Part shown: positions 7,957-18,328 of the stretch, piece after piece
Numbering within the stretch: position 1 is the stretch's first letter
How the letters are laid out: each line of letters opens with the position of its first letter
DNA from: Pseudomonas sp. R5-89-07
GTDB taxonomy: Bacteria; Pseudomonadota; Gammaproteobacteria; Pseudomonadales; Pseudomonadaceae
Reading direction: 5' to 3'
DNA length: 64,000 nt
Assembly: GCF_003851685.1 (NCBI RefSeq)
Contig: NZ_CP027727.1
Location: forward strand, 5,704,001 to 5,768,000
Made by a program: the position numbers and the translations under genes
The notes under the pieces: model-generated
Told to the model about the DNA's origin: nothing
The model's input: only the letters and a program-made list of their open reading frames with translations
Database searches by the model: none

Positions 7957-8925
7957 TCAGGGCCGAGGGGCGTAGGCGAATACGTCGGCGCGCATCTGGT
8001 GCGCATCCATCCCGGCGTCGACCAACGCATCCAGCGTGCCGTAGATCATCGCTGGTGAGCCACTGGCGTACACGTGCACGGCCGTCAGGTCGGCAATGTC
8101 TTCGCACACGGCTTCATGCAGCAAGCCGCAACGCCCTTCCCAACCGCACAGGTCGCTCACGACCTTGTGCAGAAACAGGTTGGGCAGTTGCTGCCACTGC
8201 TCCCAATGCTCGATCTCGTAGAAATCTTCCGGACGACGCACGCCCCAATACAGGTGCACAGGGTGCTTGAAACCGGAAGCCCGGCAATGCTCGATCAGGC
8301 TGTGCATCTGCGCCATGCCGGTGCCGGCGGCAATTAGCACCAACGGCCCGTCCGGTAACTCGGCCAGGTGGGTGTCGCCGAACGGCAATTCAATACGCGC
8401 CATCTGATTGCGCTGGAGCTGGTCCAGCAGGTTACGTGCGCTGTCTTCGCGGGCCAGCACGTGCAATTCCAGCTCGCGCCCGGAGTGAGGCGCCGACGCC
8501 AGGGAAAACGCCGACTTCTCGCCGCTTTCACGCTCGATCATCAGGTATTGCCCGGCGTGGTAGCGCACCGCCTTGCCCGCCGGGGCTCGCAGGCGCACGC
8601 GCCACACATCGCCGCCGACCTCCACGCATTCGCTCAATTGGCACGACAACTTGCGCAATGGCAACTCTCCCGGCGCCAGCACGCCATCCCACAACACAAT
8701 GCAATCTTCCAACGGCTCGGCGATGCAGGTAAAGAACTCACCGTGGTCACGTACTTCGCCAGCCTGCTGCACCCGGCCTTCCACCAGCAGCGCCGCACAC
8801 ACGTGGCATACGCCGTTGCGACAGGCCTGCGGGCACTCGTAGCCAAGGCGACGTGCGCCGTCGAGGATTCGCTCGCCAGGGTCCAGCTCCAGTACCGCGC
8901 CGGAAGGTTGCAGGGTTACGCGCAT
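7957..8925 (-). CDS. [2Fe-2S] ferredoxin-NAD(P)H flavin reductase family protein
   Basis: 322 aa. An N-terminal plant-type ferredoxin domain has cysteines C35, C40, C43 and C67 in the CX4CX2C...C arrangement. A ferredoxin-reductase FAD domain follows (YHAGQYLMIE, FSLASAP), then an NAD(P)H domain (LVLIAAGTGMAQM). It is commonly annotated as a CDP-6-deoxy-glucoseen reductase homologue. Its ATG overlaps the ubiD stop by one base (TGATG), so translation is coupled. In E. coli the flavin reductase gene fre is also next to ubiD. Inference: it supplies electrons or reduced flavin linked to prenyl-FMN/ubiquinone chemistry. A TTG three bases earlier is less likely as the start. Confidence 0.82.
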   Translation of the reverse strand: MRVTLQPSGAVLELDPGERILDGARRLGYECPQACRNGVCHVCAALLVEGRVQQAGEVRDHGEFFTCIAEPLEDCIVLWDGVLAPGELPLRKLSCQLSECVEVGGDVWRVRLRAPAGKAVRYHAGQYLMIERESGEKSAFSLASAPHSGRELELHVLAREDSARNLLDQLQRNQMARIELPFGDTHLAELPDGPLVLIAAGTGMAQMHSLIEHCRASGFKHPVHLYWGVRRPEDFYEIEHWEQWQQLPNLFLHKVVSDLCGWEGRCGLLHEAVCEDIADLTAVHVYASGSPAMIYGTLDALVDAGMDAHQMRADVFAYAPRP

Positions 8926-10391
8926 CAATCTATTCCCAATTCTTTCCAGATTGCATCGACGCGAGCCGTCACTGCGTCATCCTTGACGATTACCCGGCCC
9001 CACTCGCGGGTGGTTTCACCCGGCCACTTGTGAGTGGCATCCAGACCCATTTTCGATCCAAGTCCCGACACCGGAGAGGCGAAATCAAGGTAATCGATCG
9101 GTGTGTTATCGATCATTACCGTGTCGCGCTTGGGGTCCATGCGCGTGGTAATGGCCCAGATCACATCGTTCCAATCGCGTGCGTTGATGTCGTCGTCAGT
9201 GACGATAACGAACTTGGTGTACATGAATTGTCGCAAAAACGACCACACGCCCAGCATTACCCGCTTGGCATGGCCTGGATACGACTTCTTCATGGTCACG
9301 ATGGCCATGCGGTACGAGCAGCCTTCCGGCGGCAGGTAGAAGTCAGTGATTTCCGGGAACTGCTTTTGCAGGATCGGCACGAACACTTCGTTCAGCGCCA
9401 CGCCGAGAATGGCCGGCTCGTCCGGTGGACGGCCAGTGTAAGTGCTGTGGTAGATCGGTTTGATCCGATGGGTGATGCGCTCGACGGTGAACACCGGAAA
9501 GCTGTCGACTTCGTTGTAATAGCCGGTATGGTCGCCGTAAGGCCCTTCATCGGCCATTTCACCGGGGTGAATCACGCCTTCGAGGATGATTTCGGCGGTG
9601 GCCGGCACTTGCAGGTCGTTACCGCGGCATTTCACCAGTTCGGTGCGGTTGCCGCGCAGCAGGCCAGCAAAGGCGTATTCGGACAGGCTGTCCGGCACCG
9701 GCGTCACGGCGCCCAGGATGGTAGCCGGGTCGGCGCCCAGCGCCACGGAGACCGGGAACGGCTGGCCGGGGTGCTTTTCGCACCACTCCCGGAAGTCCAG
9801 GGCGCCGCCACGGTGGCTCAGCCAGCGCATGATCACCTTATTGCGGCCGATCACTTGCTGACGGTAGATGCCGAGGTTCTGGCGGTCCTTGTTCGGCCCT
9901 TTAGTGACGGTCAGGCCCCAGGTGATCAGCGGGCCGACGTCGCCGGGCCAGCAGGTCTGCACCGGGAGCATGGCCAGGTCGACGTCATCGCCTTCGATGA
10001 CCACTTCCTGACACACCGCGTCCTTGACCACCTTGGGTGCCATGGCAATGATCTTGCGAAAGATCGGCAGCTTCGACCACGCGTCTTTCAAGCCCTTGGG
10101 CGGCTCGGGCTCCTTGAGGAATGCCAGCAGCTTGCCGATCTCGCGCAGCTCGCTGACCGACTCGGCGCCCATGCCAAAGGCGACGCGCTCGGGAGTACCG
10201 AACAAGTTGCCAAGCACCGGGATGTCATAGCCGGTCGGGTTCTCGAACAGCAGCGCCGGGCCCTTGTTGCGCAGGGTGCGGTCGCAAATCTCAGTCATTT
10301 CCAGTACCGGCGAAATCGGCATCTGGATACGTTTCAACTCTCCGCGCTGCTCAAGTTGCTGCACGAAATCCCGAAGATCCTTGAATTTCAT
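8925..10391 (-). CDS. ubiD: 4-hydroxy-3-polyprenylbenzoate decarboxylase UbiD
   Basis: 488 aa, full length for Pseudomonas UbiD. It decarboxylates 4-hydroxy-3-polyprenylbenzoate in ubiquinone synthesis, using prenylated FMN made by UbiX together with a metal ion. The conserved segment with the acidic active-site residues, [16 protein letters not shown], is present. The start [10 protein letters not shown] at 10391 matches the family; a GTG four codons upstream is not needed. It is translationally coupled to the downstream flavin reductase gene. Confidence 0.95.
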   Translation of the reverse strand: MKFKDLRDFVQQLEQRGELKRIQMPISPVLEMTEICDRTLRNKGPALLFENPTGYDIPVLGNLFGTPERVAFGMGAESVSELREIGKLLAFLKEPEPPKGLKDAWSKLPIFRKIIAMAPKVVKDAVCQEVVIEGDDVDLAMLPVQTCWPGDVGPLITWGLTVTKGPNKDRQNLGIYRQQVIGRNKVIMRWLSHRGGALDFREWCEKHPGQPFPVSVALGADPATILGAVTPVPDSLSEYAFAGLLRGNRTELVKCRGNDLQVPATAEIILEGVIHPGEMADEGPYGDHTGYYNEVDSFPVFTVERITHRIKPIYHSTYTGRPPDEPAILGVALNEVFVPILQKQFPEITDFYLPPEGCSYRMAIVTMKKSYPGHAKRVMLGVWSFLRQFMYTKFVIVTDDDINARDWNDVIWAITTRMDPKRDTVMIDNTPIDYLDFASPVSGLGSKMGLDATHKWPGETTREWGRVIVKDDAVTARVDAIWKELGID

Positions 10392-10450
10392 TAACCATGC
10401 CACCCGTAAAATAGGCGTACATCCTACCTGCTCCAGAGACAGCTGGCAGC

Positions 10451-12433
10451 TTAATTGGCCGTCAATCCCCGTGATTGCAGCGAACTGAACAACGGTTCCA
10501 GGAAGGCCTCGATGTGCCGCGCACCCACGTCGGAAAGGTGGTTATCGTCGGTGTACAGCGCCCGACCGTTGAGTTCCACCCGGCACAAGCCGTCGGTACC
10601 GCACAGCAAGGGCGCTGGATCCAGCACCCTGACACCGCTGTCGGCAGCCGCCAGCTCGTCGAACAACTGGGTGATAAAGGCCTGGCGCTTCACATGCTCG
10701 GCCACGGCGAGCCCTTCACCGTCCACCGGTCGATTCATCATCGCCAGGCGACTGAGGCGGTAAGGCACGATGATTTCCTGCAGCGGCACTTCCTTGACCA
10801 ACCAGACCTTATGCCCGGCAGCGCGCAGTGCCTGAATGCGCTTGCGCAGGCCCTGGGCAAAGCGCTGCTCGGCGACAGCGCGCACATACTGGCCGGTGCC
10901 CGGGTCCTTGAGCGCATGCTCCTTGTCACCGGACATTTGCCCGTAGACATAGAGGCTCCAGCGCGCCGCCAGCACCACATCGCTAAACTTTTTCTCGGCC
11001 ATCGCCTTCTCGACGCGACGGTTGAAATGCGCACAGCGGGTAATGTTTTCCAGGCCATCCAACGGAATACAGCCCGCGAAACTGGCTTCGACCAGGCTGA
11101 TATCGTGGCGATCAGCGCCTTCCTTGAGTGCGGGAATCAATGCAGTGGCATGGCTATCGCCCCATACCAGCGCAGAGACGGACTGGGTTTGCGGGCCGAA
11201 ATGGCAGAACAACCGCTCATCGGGCGTGTCTTTGTCAGCCATGCACGCCAGCAGCTCCGGGCTCCACTTCTTCGCCTGGGCGAAACGCAACGCCTGTTCG
11301 GACAAACGCGAAGGCACCCCGTCGAATTCGCGTATCGCCAGGCCCGTAAAGCCCAGGCCAAGAATGCCGACCAGGGCTGCCGCCAGAATCGTCTTGCGTG
11401 TAGCCAGCAAGCGTTTTTCCCGGAATGGCGTTTCCACGAAACGCCAAGACAAGTAGCCGAGCACCAGCGACAGCAGCATCAGCCCGGCCAGTTCCAGCGC
11501 GCTCAAGCCATCCACTGCAGCATAGTTGGCGTAGACGAACACCGGCCAGTGCCAGAGGTACCAGGAATAGGAAATCAGCCCGATGCCGACCATTACTCGC
11601 GTGCTCAACAGGCGCGCGACCCAGGTGTGTTGCTGGCCGTTGGCCCAGATCAAGCCGACGACGCCCAGCACAGGCAACAGCGCGGTTGCGCCGGGGAAAG
11701 GCGTTTTCGCGTCGTAGCCCAATACGGCGATCAGAATCAGCCCCAGGGAAGCCAGGCTGACCCCTTGCGCCAGGGCAGGCGAGGCGCGCCACTCATATTT
11801 GGGCAGCACCGCCAGCATCGCGCCGGCCAGCAATTCCCAGGCCCGCAGGTGAAACAAGAAGAAGGCTTTCTGCGGCTCATGCTGAACCGCCCAGACGCTC
11901 ATGCCAAACGAACCCAGCAGCACCACGAACAGCGCCAGACGCCAGTGTTTCAGGCGACTCGAAAGCAACGTTAGCAGCAGGGGGAAAACGATGTAGAACT
12001 GTTCTTCTACCGCCAGTGACCAGGTATGCAGCAGGGGCTTGATGTCAGAGGATGCATCGAAGTAGCCATGCTGGCGCGAGAACAAGAGATTGGAGGTAAA
12101 GGTCACCTGATAGTGCGCAGACCGCCCCAACTCCTCGTAGTCCTTGGGCGCCAACAGAAACCAACCCACCGCCAGTGTCGCCGCAATCATTACAAATAGC
12201 GCCGGCAGAATACGCCGTGCGCGCCGAGCCCAGAAGTCGATGAAACTGAAGCGCCCGGCCTGACGCTCGCGCCAGATAATGGAAGTGATCAGAAAGCCGG
12301 AAATGACGAAGAACACATCAACGCCAACGAAACCGCCGGTGATGCCAGGAACGCCGAAGTGAAACAACACGACTGCAAGGACAGCAATGGCACGCAGGCC
12401 ATCGATGTCTCTGCGGTAAGCAAGAGTGGTCAT
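10451..12433 (-). CDS. Membrane O-acyltransferase with C-terminal SGNH domain (OafB-like)
   Basis: 660 aa. Residues 1-365 form an acyltransferase-3 membrane domain starting [14 protein letters not shown], with the active-site histidine H25 in LFHFG and about ten helices. Residues 370-655 form a periplasmic SGNH hydrolase-like domain with GDSH at 425-428 and the catalytic DDNHLSD near the C-terminus. Such fusions acetylate surface glycans, mainly O-antigen or exopolysaccharide. The gene sits between ubiD and rho, as PA5238 does in P. aeruginosa. The acceptor sugar cannot be told. Confidence 0.88.
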   Translation of the reverse strand: MTTLAYRRDIDGLRAIAVLAVVLFHFGVPGITGGFVGVDVFFVISGFLITSIIWRERQAGRFSFIDFWARRARRILPALFVMIAATLAVGWFLLAPKDYEELGRSAHYQVTFTSNLLFSRQHGYFDASSDIKPLLHTWSLAVEEQFYIVFPLLLTLLSSRLKHWRLALFVVLLGSFGMSVWAVQHEPQKAFFLFHLRAWELLAGAMLAVLPKYEWRASPALAQGVSLASLGLILIAVLGYDAKTPFPGATALLPVLGVVGLIWANGQQHTWVARLLSTRVMVGIGLISYSWYLWHWPVFVYANYAAVDGLSALELAGLMLLSLVLGYLSWRFVETPFREKRLLATRKTILAAALVGILGLGFTGLAIREFDGVPSRLSEQALRFAQAKKWSPELLACMADKDTPDERLFCHFGPQTQSVSALVWGDSHATALIPALKEGADRHDISLVEASFAGCIPLDGLENITRCAHFNRRVEKAMAEKKFSDVVLAARWSLYVYGQMSGDKEHALKDPGTGQYVRAVAEQRFAQGLRKRIQALRAAGHKVWLVKEVPLQEIIVPYRLSRLAMMNRPVDGEGLAVAEHVKRQAFITQLFDELAAADSGVRVLDPAPLLCGTDGLCRVELNGRALYTDDNHLSDVGARHIEAFLEPLFSSLQSRGLTAN

Positions 12434-12542
12434 AAGAATTTGTGGTCAGTCTGTGACGAAAGAAGTGAGCGTAGTCGCGCGTACAATTTTTGTTACTTAA
12501 CGGACACTTATGCCACAAAACACGATGAATCTCGACGCAAAA

Positions 12543-12572
12543 AAAATGGCGCCCCGTTAGGGCGCCATTTTT
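12543..12572. terminator. Rho-independent terminator after rho (bidirectional)
   Basis: A 12-bp perfect stem AAAATGGCGCCC/GGGCGCCATTTT has a 5-base loop. On the minus strand it is followed by eight T residues, ending the rho transcript. On the plus strand a T run is also present. Confidence 0.9.
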
Positions 12573-12590
12573 CGGACCTGAAACGCTGTA

Positions 12591-13850
<1,260 letters not shown>

Positions 13851-13884
13851 ATAGGAATGACGTAATCATTTATGGAGGGGGGAA

Positions 13885-13903
13885 ATTAAGCTTTTGGCTT
13901 AAT
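13885..13903. promoter_or_regulatory. Hairpin in the rho leader
   Basis: ATTAAGC and GCTTAAT form a perfect 7-bp inverted repeat with a 5-base loop, about 35 bases upstream of the rho start codon. It lies in the trxA-rho spacer (13851-14084), which is otherwise featureless to me. A role in rho autoregulation is only a possibility. Confidence 0.35.
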
Positions 13904-14047
13904 GAGGCCGCGCCGCAGAGAAGGCGACAGGATCGCGTACTAATCGAAAAGGAGTGCGTCGGCGACGGCTTGCAGGGGGCAGTGGAGAAACCAGTGCGGG
14001 GCCGAATGTACCACCTGAATTTCGGAGCGTCTAGCCCTGTTTTACGA

Positions 14048-14076
14048 AAAAGCCCCGAGATTTTCGGGGCTTTTTT
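14048..14076. terminator. Rho-independent terminator after trxA
   Basis: An 11-bp stem AAAAGCCCCGA/TCGGGGCTTTT with a 5-base loop lies 9 bases past the trxA stop. It has a T-rich tail on the minus strand and a longer one on the plus strand. Confidence 0.88.
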
Positions 14077-14084
14077 GACGACGC

Positions 14085-14414
14085 TTAGATGTTGGCGTCG
14101 AGGAAAGCTTGCAGCTGGGACTTCGACAGCGCGCCCACTTTAGTGGCCTCAACGTTACCATTCTTGAACAGCATCAACGTTGGGATACCACGCACGCCGT
14201 GCTTGGCCGGGGTTTCCTGATTGTCGTCGATGTTCAGCTTGGCAATGGTCAACTTGCCTTCGTAAGTGGTTGCAATGTCGTCCAGGACCGGAGCGATCAT
14301 TTTGCAAGGGCCGCACCATTCAGCCCAGTAGTCAACCAGCACCGGGCCAGCAGCCTTGAGTACTTCGGCCTCAAAGGTCGCGTCGGTGACGTGCTTGATA
14401 AGATCGTTGCTCAT
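14085..14414 (-). CDS. trxA: Thioredoxin 1
   Basis: 109 aa cytosolic disulfide reductase with the WCGPC active site at residues 33-37 and the cis-proline segment GIPTL. The start was set at 14414 ([10 protein letters not shown]), with GGAGA upstream. The longer frame to 14456 adds 14 unsupported residues. In P. aeruginosa the next gene is ppx; here about 9 kb of accessory genes separate them. Confidence 0.96.
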   Translation of the reverse strand: MSNDLIKHVTDATFEAEVLKAAGPVLVDYWAEWCGPCKMIAPVLDDIATTYEGKLTIAKLNIDDNQETPAKHGVRGIPTLMLFKNGNVEATKVGALSKSQLQAFLDANI

Positions 14415-14534
14415 GGATGTCTCCGGATTGTAAGCAAAAAAAACGTTGCCCATCATAGCCGCCCTTCCCCCGTTCAGGAAGCCGCCTCTGATTGAGTCTT
14501 GCTATGGTGACGCATGACTTTGGATATCACCGGC

Positions 14535-15230
14535 TCACGGCGAAACGGGTGTGACGAAGGCTATCCCTGTGCGCAATGCCGCATTACGTACATGTTCCTG
14601 CATGGTTTTCTGCGCTGGCGCACTGGTGCGCCGGGCCAGGGCGCGCAGGATCTTGCGATGTTCCTGCCAGGTCTCCATGGCGCGTTCCGGCCGGATGAAC
14701 GGTAGTTTCTGGCTTTCCAGGAATACGTCGGCGCTGGCACTCAGAATGCTCACCATTGCCTGGTTGCCGCTGGCCAGCAGGATGCGCTGGTGGAACTCGA
14801 AGTCCAGCCGGGCGGCGGCTTCAAAGTCACCGGCTTTGAGCACCTTGCGCATCGCCTCGACATTGTCTTGCAGGCTGTCGAGCTCGTCGGTGGTCAATGT
14901 GACCGCCGCCAAACCTGCAGCGAAGCCTTCAAGGGCGTAACGCAACTGGAAGATGTCCAGCGGCGTGGCCTGCGCCGCGAACGGCCAGGCCAGTTCGGAC
15001 GGCGGCTGTGGCGCCTGCACGAACACGCCCTTGCCCGGTTGCACACTGACCACGCCCAAGGCACTCAAGGACGATAACGCCTCACGCAACGACGCCCGGC
15101 TCACGCCTAAACGCACCGCCAAATCGCGTTGAGAGGGCAAGGCATCGCCCGGCCCGAAGCCTTGCTCCCTGATCAGTTTGCGGATGGCCTGCAGGGCCGC
15201 CTCCGGTACCGCTTGGGCGATGGAATTCAT
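14535..15230 (-). CDS. FadR-subfamily GntR transcriptional regulator
   Basis: 231 aa. The N-terminal winged helix-turn-helix spans about residues 5-72 and contains PSQRDLAVRLGVSRASLREAL. The C-terminal all-helical FCD ligand domain spans about residues 90-215. The start at 15230 (MNSIAQAV) fits the family. The gene is divergent from the amino-acid ABC transporter across 255 bases, which contain a palindrome fitting this regulator family (15358-15372). Inference: it controls the transporter, with the imported amino or organic acid as effector. The ligand is not known. Confidence 0.88.
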   Translation of the reverse strand: MNSIAQAVPEAALQAIRKLIREQGFGPGDALPSQRDLAVRLGVSRASLREALSSLSALGVVSVQPGKGVFVQAPQPPSELAWPFAAQATPLDIFQLRYALEGFAAGLAAVTLTTDELDSLQDNVEAMRKVLKAGDFEAAARLDFEFHQRILLASGNQAMVSILSASADVFLESQKLPFIRPERAMETWQEHRKILRALARRTSAPAQKTMQEHVRNAALRTGIAFVTPVSP

Positions 15231-15357
15231 AGAAAACTCAAGGTTCCAGTCAACTGAGCGGCTAGTTGTAAAGCTATTCGCGTCTGTCGGCAAGCCACGC
15301 CCCAAAGGGGCTCGCGAGGTTTTTGCAGCGCTCGAAAAGGGTGCGAAAAGCTCAATG

Positions 15358-15372
15358 ACTGTTCAGACCAGT
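15358..15372 (+). promoter_or_regulatory. Candidate FadR/GntR operator upstream of the ABC transporter
   Basis: ACTGTTCAGACCAGT is a 15-bp palindrome with one mismatched pair. Its core TGTTCAGACCA fits the FadR/PdhR-type pattern TGGT-N3-ACCA at seven of eight fixed positions. It lies between the divergent regulator and transporter genes. Confidence 0.5.
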
Positions 15373-15485
15373 AAGACCATGCCATCTCAACGGATACGTG
15401 CCTTTCAGGGATTTCCAAGAGGGCTGGCATGGGCTGTGCACTGAGCAAACTCAGAAAATTCCTTCGCCCTTCTCGGAGAGTTGCC

Positions 15486-16271
15486 ATGACCAAGCGCTAC
15501 AGCGCCCTGCTCACTGCCCTGTTTGCCAGCCTTATGCTGAGCCAGGCACCCGCCCAGGCCAACGGTCTGGACGATATCGTTGCCCGTGGCACCCTCAAGG
15601 TCGCCGTGCCTCAGGACTTCCCGCCGTTCGGTTCGGTGGGCCCGGACATGCAACCCCGCGGCCTGGACATCGACACCGCCAGGCTGCTGGCCGACCAGCT
15701 CAAGGTCAAGCTGGAGCTGACCCCGGTCAACAGCACCAACCGCATCCCGTTCCTCACCACCGGCAAGGTCGACCTGGTGATCTCCAGCTTGGGCAAGAAC
15801 CCCGAGCGCGAAAAGGTCATCGACTTCTCCAAGGCCTACGCACCGTTCTACCTCGCCGTGTTCGGCCCGCCTGACGCGCCGATCAGCACCACCGATGACC
15901 TCAAGGGCAAGACCATCAGCGTGACCCGCGGCGCCATCGAGGACATCGAGCTGACGGCTGTTGCGCCCAAAGAGGCGACCATCAAGCGCTTTGAAGACAA
16001 CAACTCGACGATCGCCGCCTACCTGGCCGGCCAGGTCGACCTGATCGCCAGCGGCAACGTGGTGATGGTGGCGATCAGCGAGCGCAACCCGAAACGCGTA
16101 CCGGCGCTGAAAGTGAAGCTCAAGGACTCACCGGTCTACGTGGGTGTGAACAAGAACGAGCCGGCATTGCTGGAAAAGGTCAACCAGATACTGGTCGCGG
16201 CAAAGGCCGATGGCAGCCTGGAAAAGAACGCCATGCAGTGGCTCAAAGAGCCGCTACCGGCTGATCTGTGA
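15486..16271 (+). CDS. Amino-acid ABC transporter, periplasmic substrate-binding protein (family 3)
   Basis: 261 aa. The signal peptide covers residues 1-25 (cleavage after APAQA) and is followed by a family-3 solute-binding fold. Motifs include GTLKVAVPQDFPPFG, the GLDIDTARLLA segment and LDLVISS-type DLVISSLGKNPERE. It binds a polar amino acid or related compound in the periplasm and delivers it to the two permeases encoded next. The start at 15486 follows GGAGAG; the frame to 15429 would mask the signal peptide. The four-gene order is binding protein, two permeases, ATPase. Confidence 0.9.
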   Translation: MTKRYSALLTALFASLMLSQAPAQANGLDDIVARGTLKVAVPQDFPPFGSVGPDMQPRGLDIDTARLLADQLKVKLELTPVNSTNRIPFLTTGKVDLVISSLGKNPEREKVIDFSKAYAPFYLAVFGPPDAPISTTDDLKGKTISVTRGAIEDIELTAVAPKEATIKRFEDNNSTIAAYLAGQVDLIASGNVVMVAISERNPKRVPALKVKLKDSPVYVGVNKNEPALLEKVNQILVAAKADGSLEKNAMQWLKEPLPADL

Positions 16272-16288
16272 CGCGACGGAGCTAACCG

Positions 16289-16957
16289 ATGGCGTATCAA
16301 TTCGACTTTGTACCGGTATTGGCCAACACCGACCTGTTGTTACGCGGAGCCCTGTTTACACTTGAGCTGACGGCTATCGGCGCGATCCTGGGGGTGGCGC
16401 TGGGCACCGTCGGTGCGGTCGTGCGGGCGTGGAAGATCCAGCCGTTTGCGTGGTGCTTCGGCGTGTATGTCGAGTTGATCCGCAACACGCCATTTCTGGT
16501 GCAGCTCTTCTTCATCTTCTTCGGCCTGCCGTCCCTGGGTGTGAAGATCACCGAGTGGCAAGCCGCCGTGCTGGCGATGGTGATCAACCTGGGCGCGTAC
16601 TCCACGGAGATCATCCGTGCTGGCATCCAGGCCATACCGCGCGGGCAACTGGAGGCTGCGGCGGCCTTGGCAATGACGCGTTTCGAAGCGTTTCGCCACG
16701 TAATCCTGCTGCCGGCGCTGGGTAAGGTGTGGCCGGCCCTGAGCAGTCAGATCATCATCGTGATGCTCGGCTCGGCCGTCTGCTCGCAGATCGCTACCGA
16801 AGAGCTGAGCTTTGCCGCCAACTTCATTCAGTCACGCAATTTCCGCGCCTTCGAAACCTATGCCCTGACCACCCTGGTGTACCTGTGCATGGCGTTGATG
16901 ATTCGCCAGTTACTTAACTGGATCGGTCGCCGCTATGTGATGAGGAACAGCCGATGA
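16289..16957 (+). CDS. Amino-acid ABC transporter permease 1 (HisM/HisQ family)
   Basis: 222 aa inner-membrane subunit with about five helices. It has the EAA-type loop that contacts the ATPase (GAYSTEIIRAGIQAIPRGQLEAA region, residues about 108-135). Its stop overlaps the start of the second permease (ATGA), showing translational coupling. It forms a heterodimeric channel with that partner. Confidence 0.9.
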   Translation: MAYQFDFVPVLANTDLLLRGALFTLELTAIGAILGVALGTVGAVVRAWKIQPFAWCFGVYVELIRNTPFLVQLFFIFFGLPSLGVKITEWQAAVLAMVINLGAYSTEIIRAGIQAIPRGQLEAAAALAMTRFEAFRHVILLPALGKVWPALSSQIIIVMLGSAVCSQIATEELSFAANFIQSRNFRAFETYALTTLVYLCMALMIRQLLNWIGRRYVMRNSR

Positions 16958-17604
16958 GTGATTTTTCGTTCTGGGACATCGTGCGCAACCTGCTCACCGG
17001 ACTGCAATGGACGCTGTTGCTGTCGCTGGTAGCGTTTGTCGGCGGCGGTGTAATCGGCCTGGTGGTGATGGCGATGCGCATCAGCCACAAGGCATTCCCG
17101 CGCAACGTTGCCCGCACCTATATCGAACTGTTCCAGGGCACACCGCTGCTGATGCAACTGTTCCTGGTGTTTTTCGGCATTGCGTTGCTCGGGGCGGATA
17201 TTTCGCCCTGGATGGCGGCAGCCATTGCCCTGACCCTGTTTACCAGCGCCTACCTGGCCGAGATCTGGCGCGGCTGCGTTGATTCCATTGCCCATGGGCA
17301 GTGGGAGGCCTCAGCCAGCCTGGCGCTCAATCCCCTTGAACAACTGCGCTACGTGATACTGCCCCAAGCGCTGCGCATCGCCGTGGCGCCGACCGTGGGG
17401 TTTTCGGTGCAGGTGGTCAAAGGCACCGCCGTAACCTCGATCATCGGCTTTACCGAATTGACCAAGACCGGCGGCATGCTCGCCAACGCCACCTTCGAAC
17501 CCTTCATGGTCTACGGCCTGGTGGCCCTCGGCTACTTCCTGCTCTGCTACCCCTTGTCCCTCAGTGCGCGCTACCTGGAAAGGAGACTGCATGCCTCTGC
17601 TTAG
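16954..17604 (+). CDS. Amino-acid ABC transporter permease 2 (HisM/HisQ family)
   Basis: 216 aa, partner of the preceding permease, with the same fold. Its EAA loop includes YLAEIWRGCVDSIAHGQWEA at about residues 90-109. The last 14 bases overlap the start of the ATPase gene, whose AGGAG ribosome site lies inside this gene. Confidence 0.9.
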   Translation: MSDFSFWDIVRNLLTGLQWTLLLSLVAFVGGGVIGLVVMAMRISHKAFPRNVARTYIELFQGTPLLMQLFLVFFGIALLGADISPWMAAAIALTLFTSAYLAEIWRGCVDSIAHGQWEASASLALNPLEQLRYVILPQALRIAVAPTVGFSVQVVKGTAVTSIIGFTELTKTGGMLANATFEPFMVYGLVALGYFLLCYPLSLSARYLERRLHASA

Positions 17605-18328
17605 AATTTCCGCCCTGCATAAATATTACGGCGATCACCACGTGCTCAAGGGCATCGACCTGACCGTTGAAGAAGGCCAGGTGGTGGCGATCATCGGCCG
17701 CAGTGGCTCGGGTAAATCCACCTTGCTGCGCACTCTCAATGGCCTGGAGTCCATCAACGACGGCGTGATCGAAGTCGATGGCGAATACCTCGACGCCGCC
17801 CGCGCCGACCTGCGCAGCCTGCGGCAGAAGGTCGGTATGGTGTTCCAGCAGTTCAACCTGTTCCCGCACCTCACCGTTGGCGAGAACGTCATGCTCGCCC
17901 CGCAAGTGGTACAGAAGGTGCCCAAGGCCAAGGCAGCGCAATTGGCCAGGCAGATGCTGGAGCGGGTCGGCCTGGGGGAAAAATTCGACGCTTTCCCGGA
18001 TCGGCTTTCCGGTGGGCAGCAGCAGCGCGTCGCCATTGCCCGCGCCCTGGCCATGTCACCCAAGGTACTTTTGTGCGACGAGATCACCTCGGCCCTGGAC
18101 CCGGAACTGGTCAACGAAGTACTCAGCGTGGTACGCCAACTGGCCAAAGATGGCATGACCCTGATCATGGTGACCCACGAAATGCGCTTCGCCCGCGAAG
18201 TGGGTGACAAGCTGGTGTTCATGCACCAAGGCAAGGTGCATGAAGTGGGCGACCCCAAGGTCGTGTTTGCCAACCCGCAGACGCCCGAGCTCGCCAACTT
18301 CATCGGCTCTGTGGAACAGCCGGGCTGA
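17591..18328 (+). CDS. Amino-acid ABC transporter ATP-binding protein (GlnQ/HisP family)
   Basis: 245 aa. Walker A GRSGSGKST is at 36-44, the signature LSGGQQQRVAIARAL near 138-152 and Walker B VLLCDEITSALDPE near 160. It drives the transporter encoded just upstream. The start at 17591 (MPLLRISALHKYYG) matches the family; the frame to 17564 reads into the permease end. The 3' end overlaps the stop of the convergent fimbrial gene by 29 bases. Confidence 0.92.
   Translation: MPLLRISALHKYYGDHHVLKGIDLTVEEGQVVAIIGRSGSGKSTLLRTLNGLESINDGVIEVDGEYLDAARADLRSLRQKVGMVFQQFNLFPHLTVGENVMLAPQVVQKVPKAKAAQLARQMLERVGLGEKFDAFPDRLSGGQQQRVAIARALAMSPKVLLCDEITSALDPELVNEVLSVVRQLAKDGMTLIMVTHEMRFAREVGDKLVFMHQGKVHEVGDPKVVFANPQTPELANFIGSVEQPG

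Noticed and set aside
8853..10394. 513-aa open frame on the plus strand
   Set aside because: Fully antisense to ubiD. His/Arg/Val-rich composition and no family features mark it as a mirror frame.
10475..11974. 499-aa open frame on the plus strand
   Set aside because: Antisense to the O-acyltransferase gene; Gln/Arg/His-rich shadow translation.
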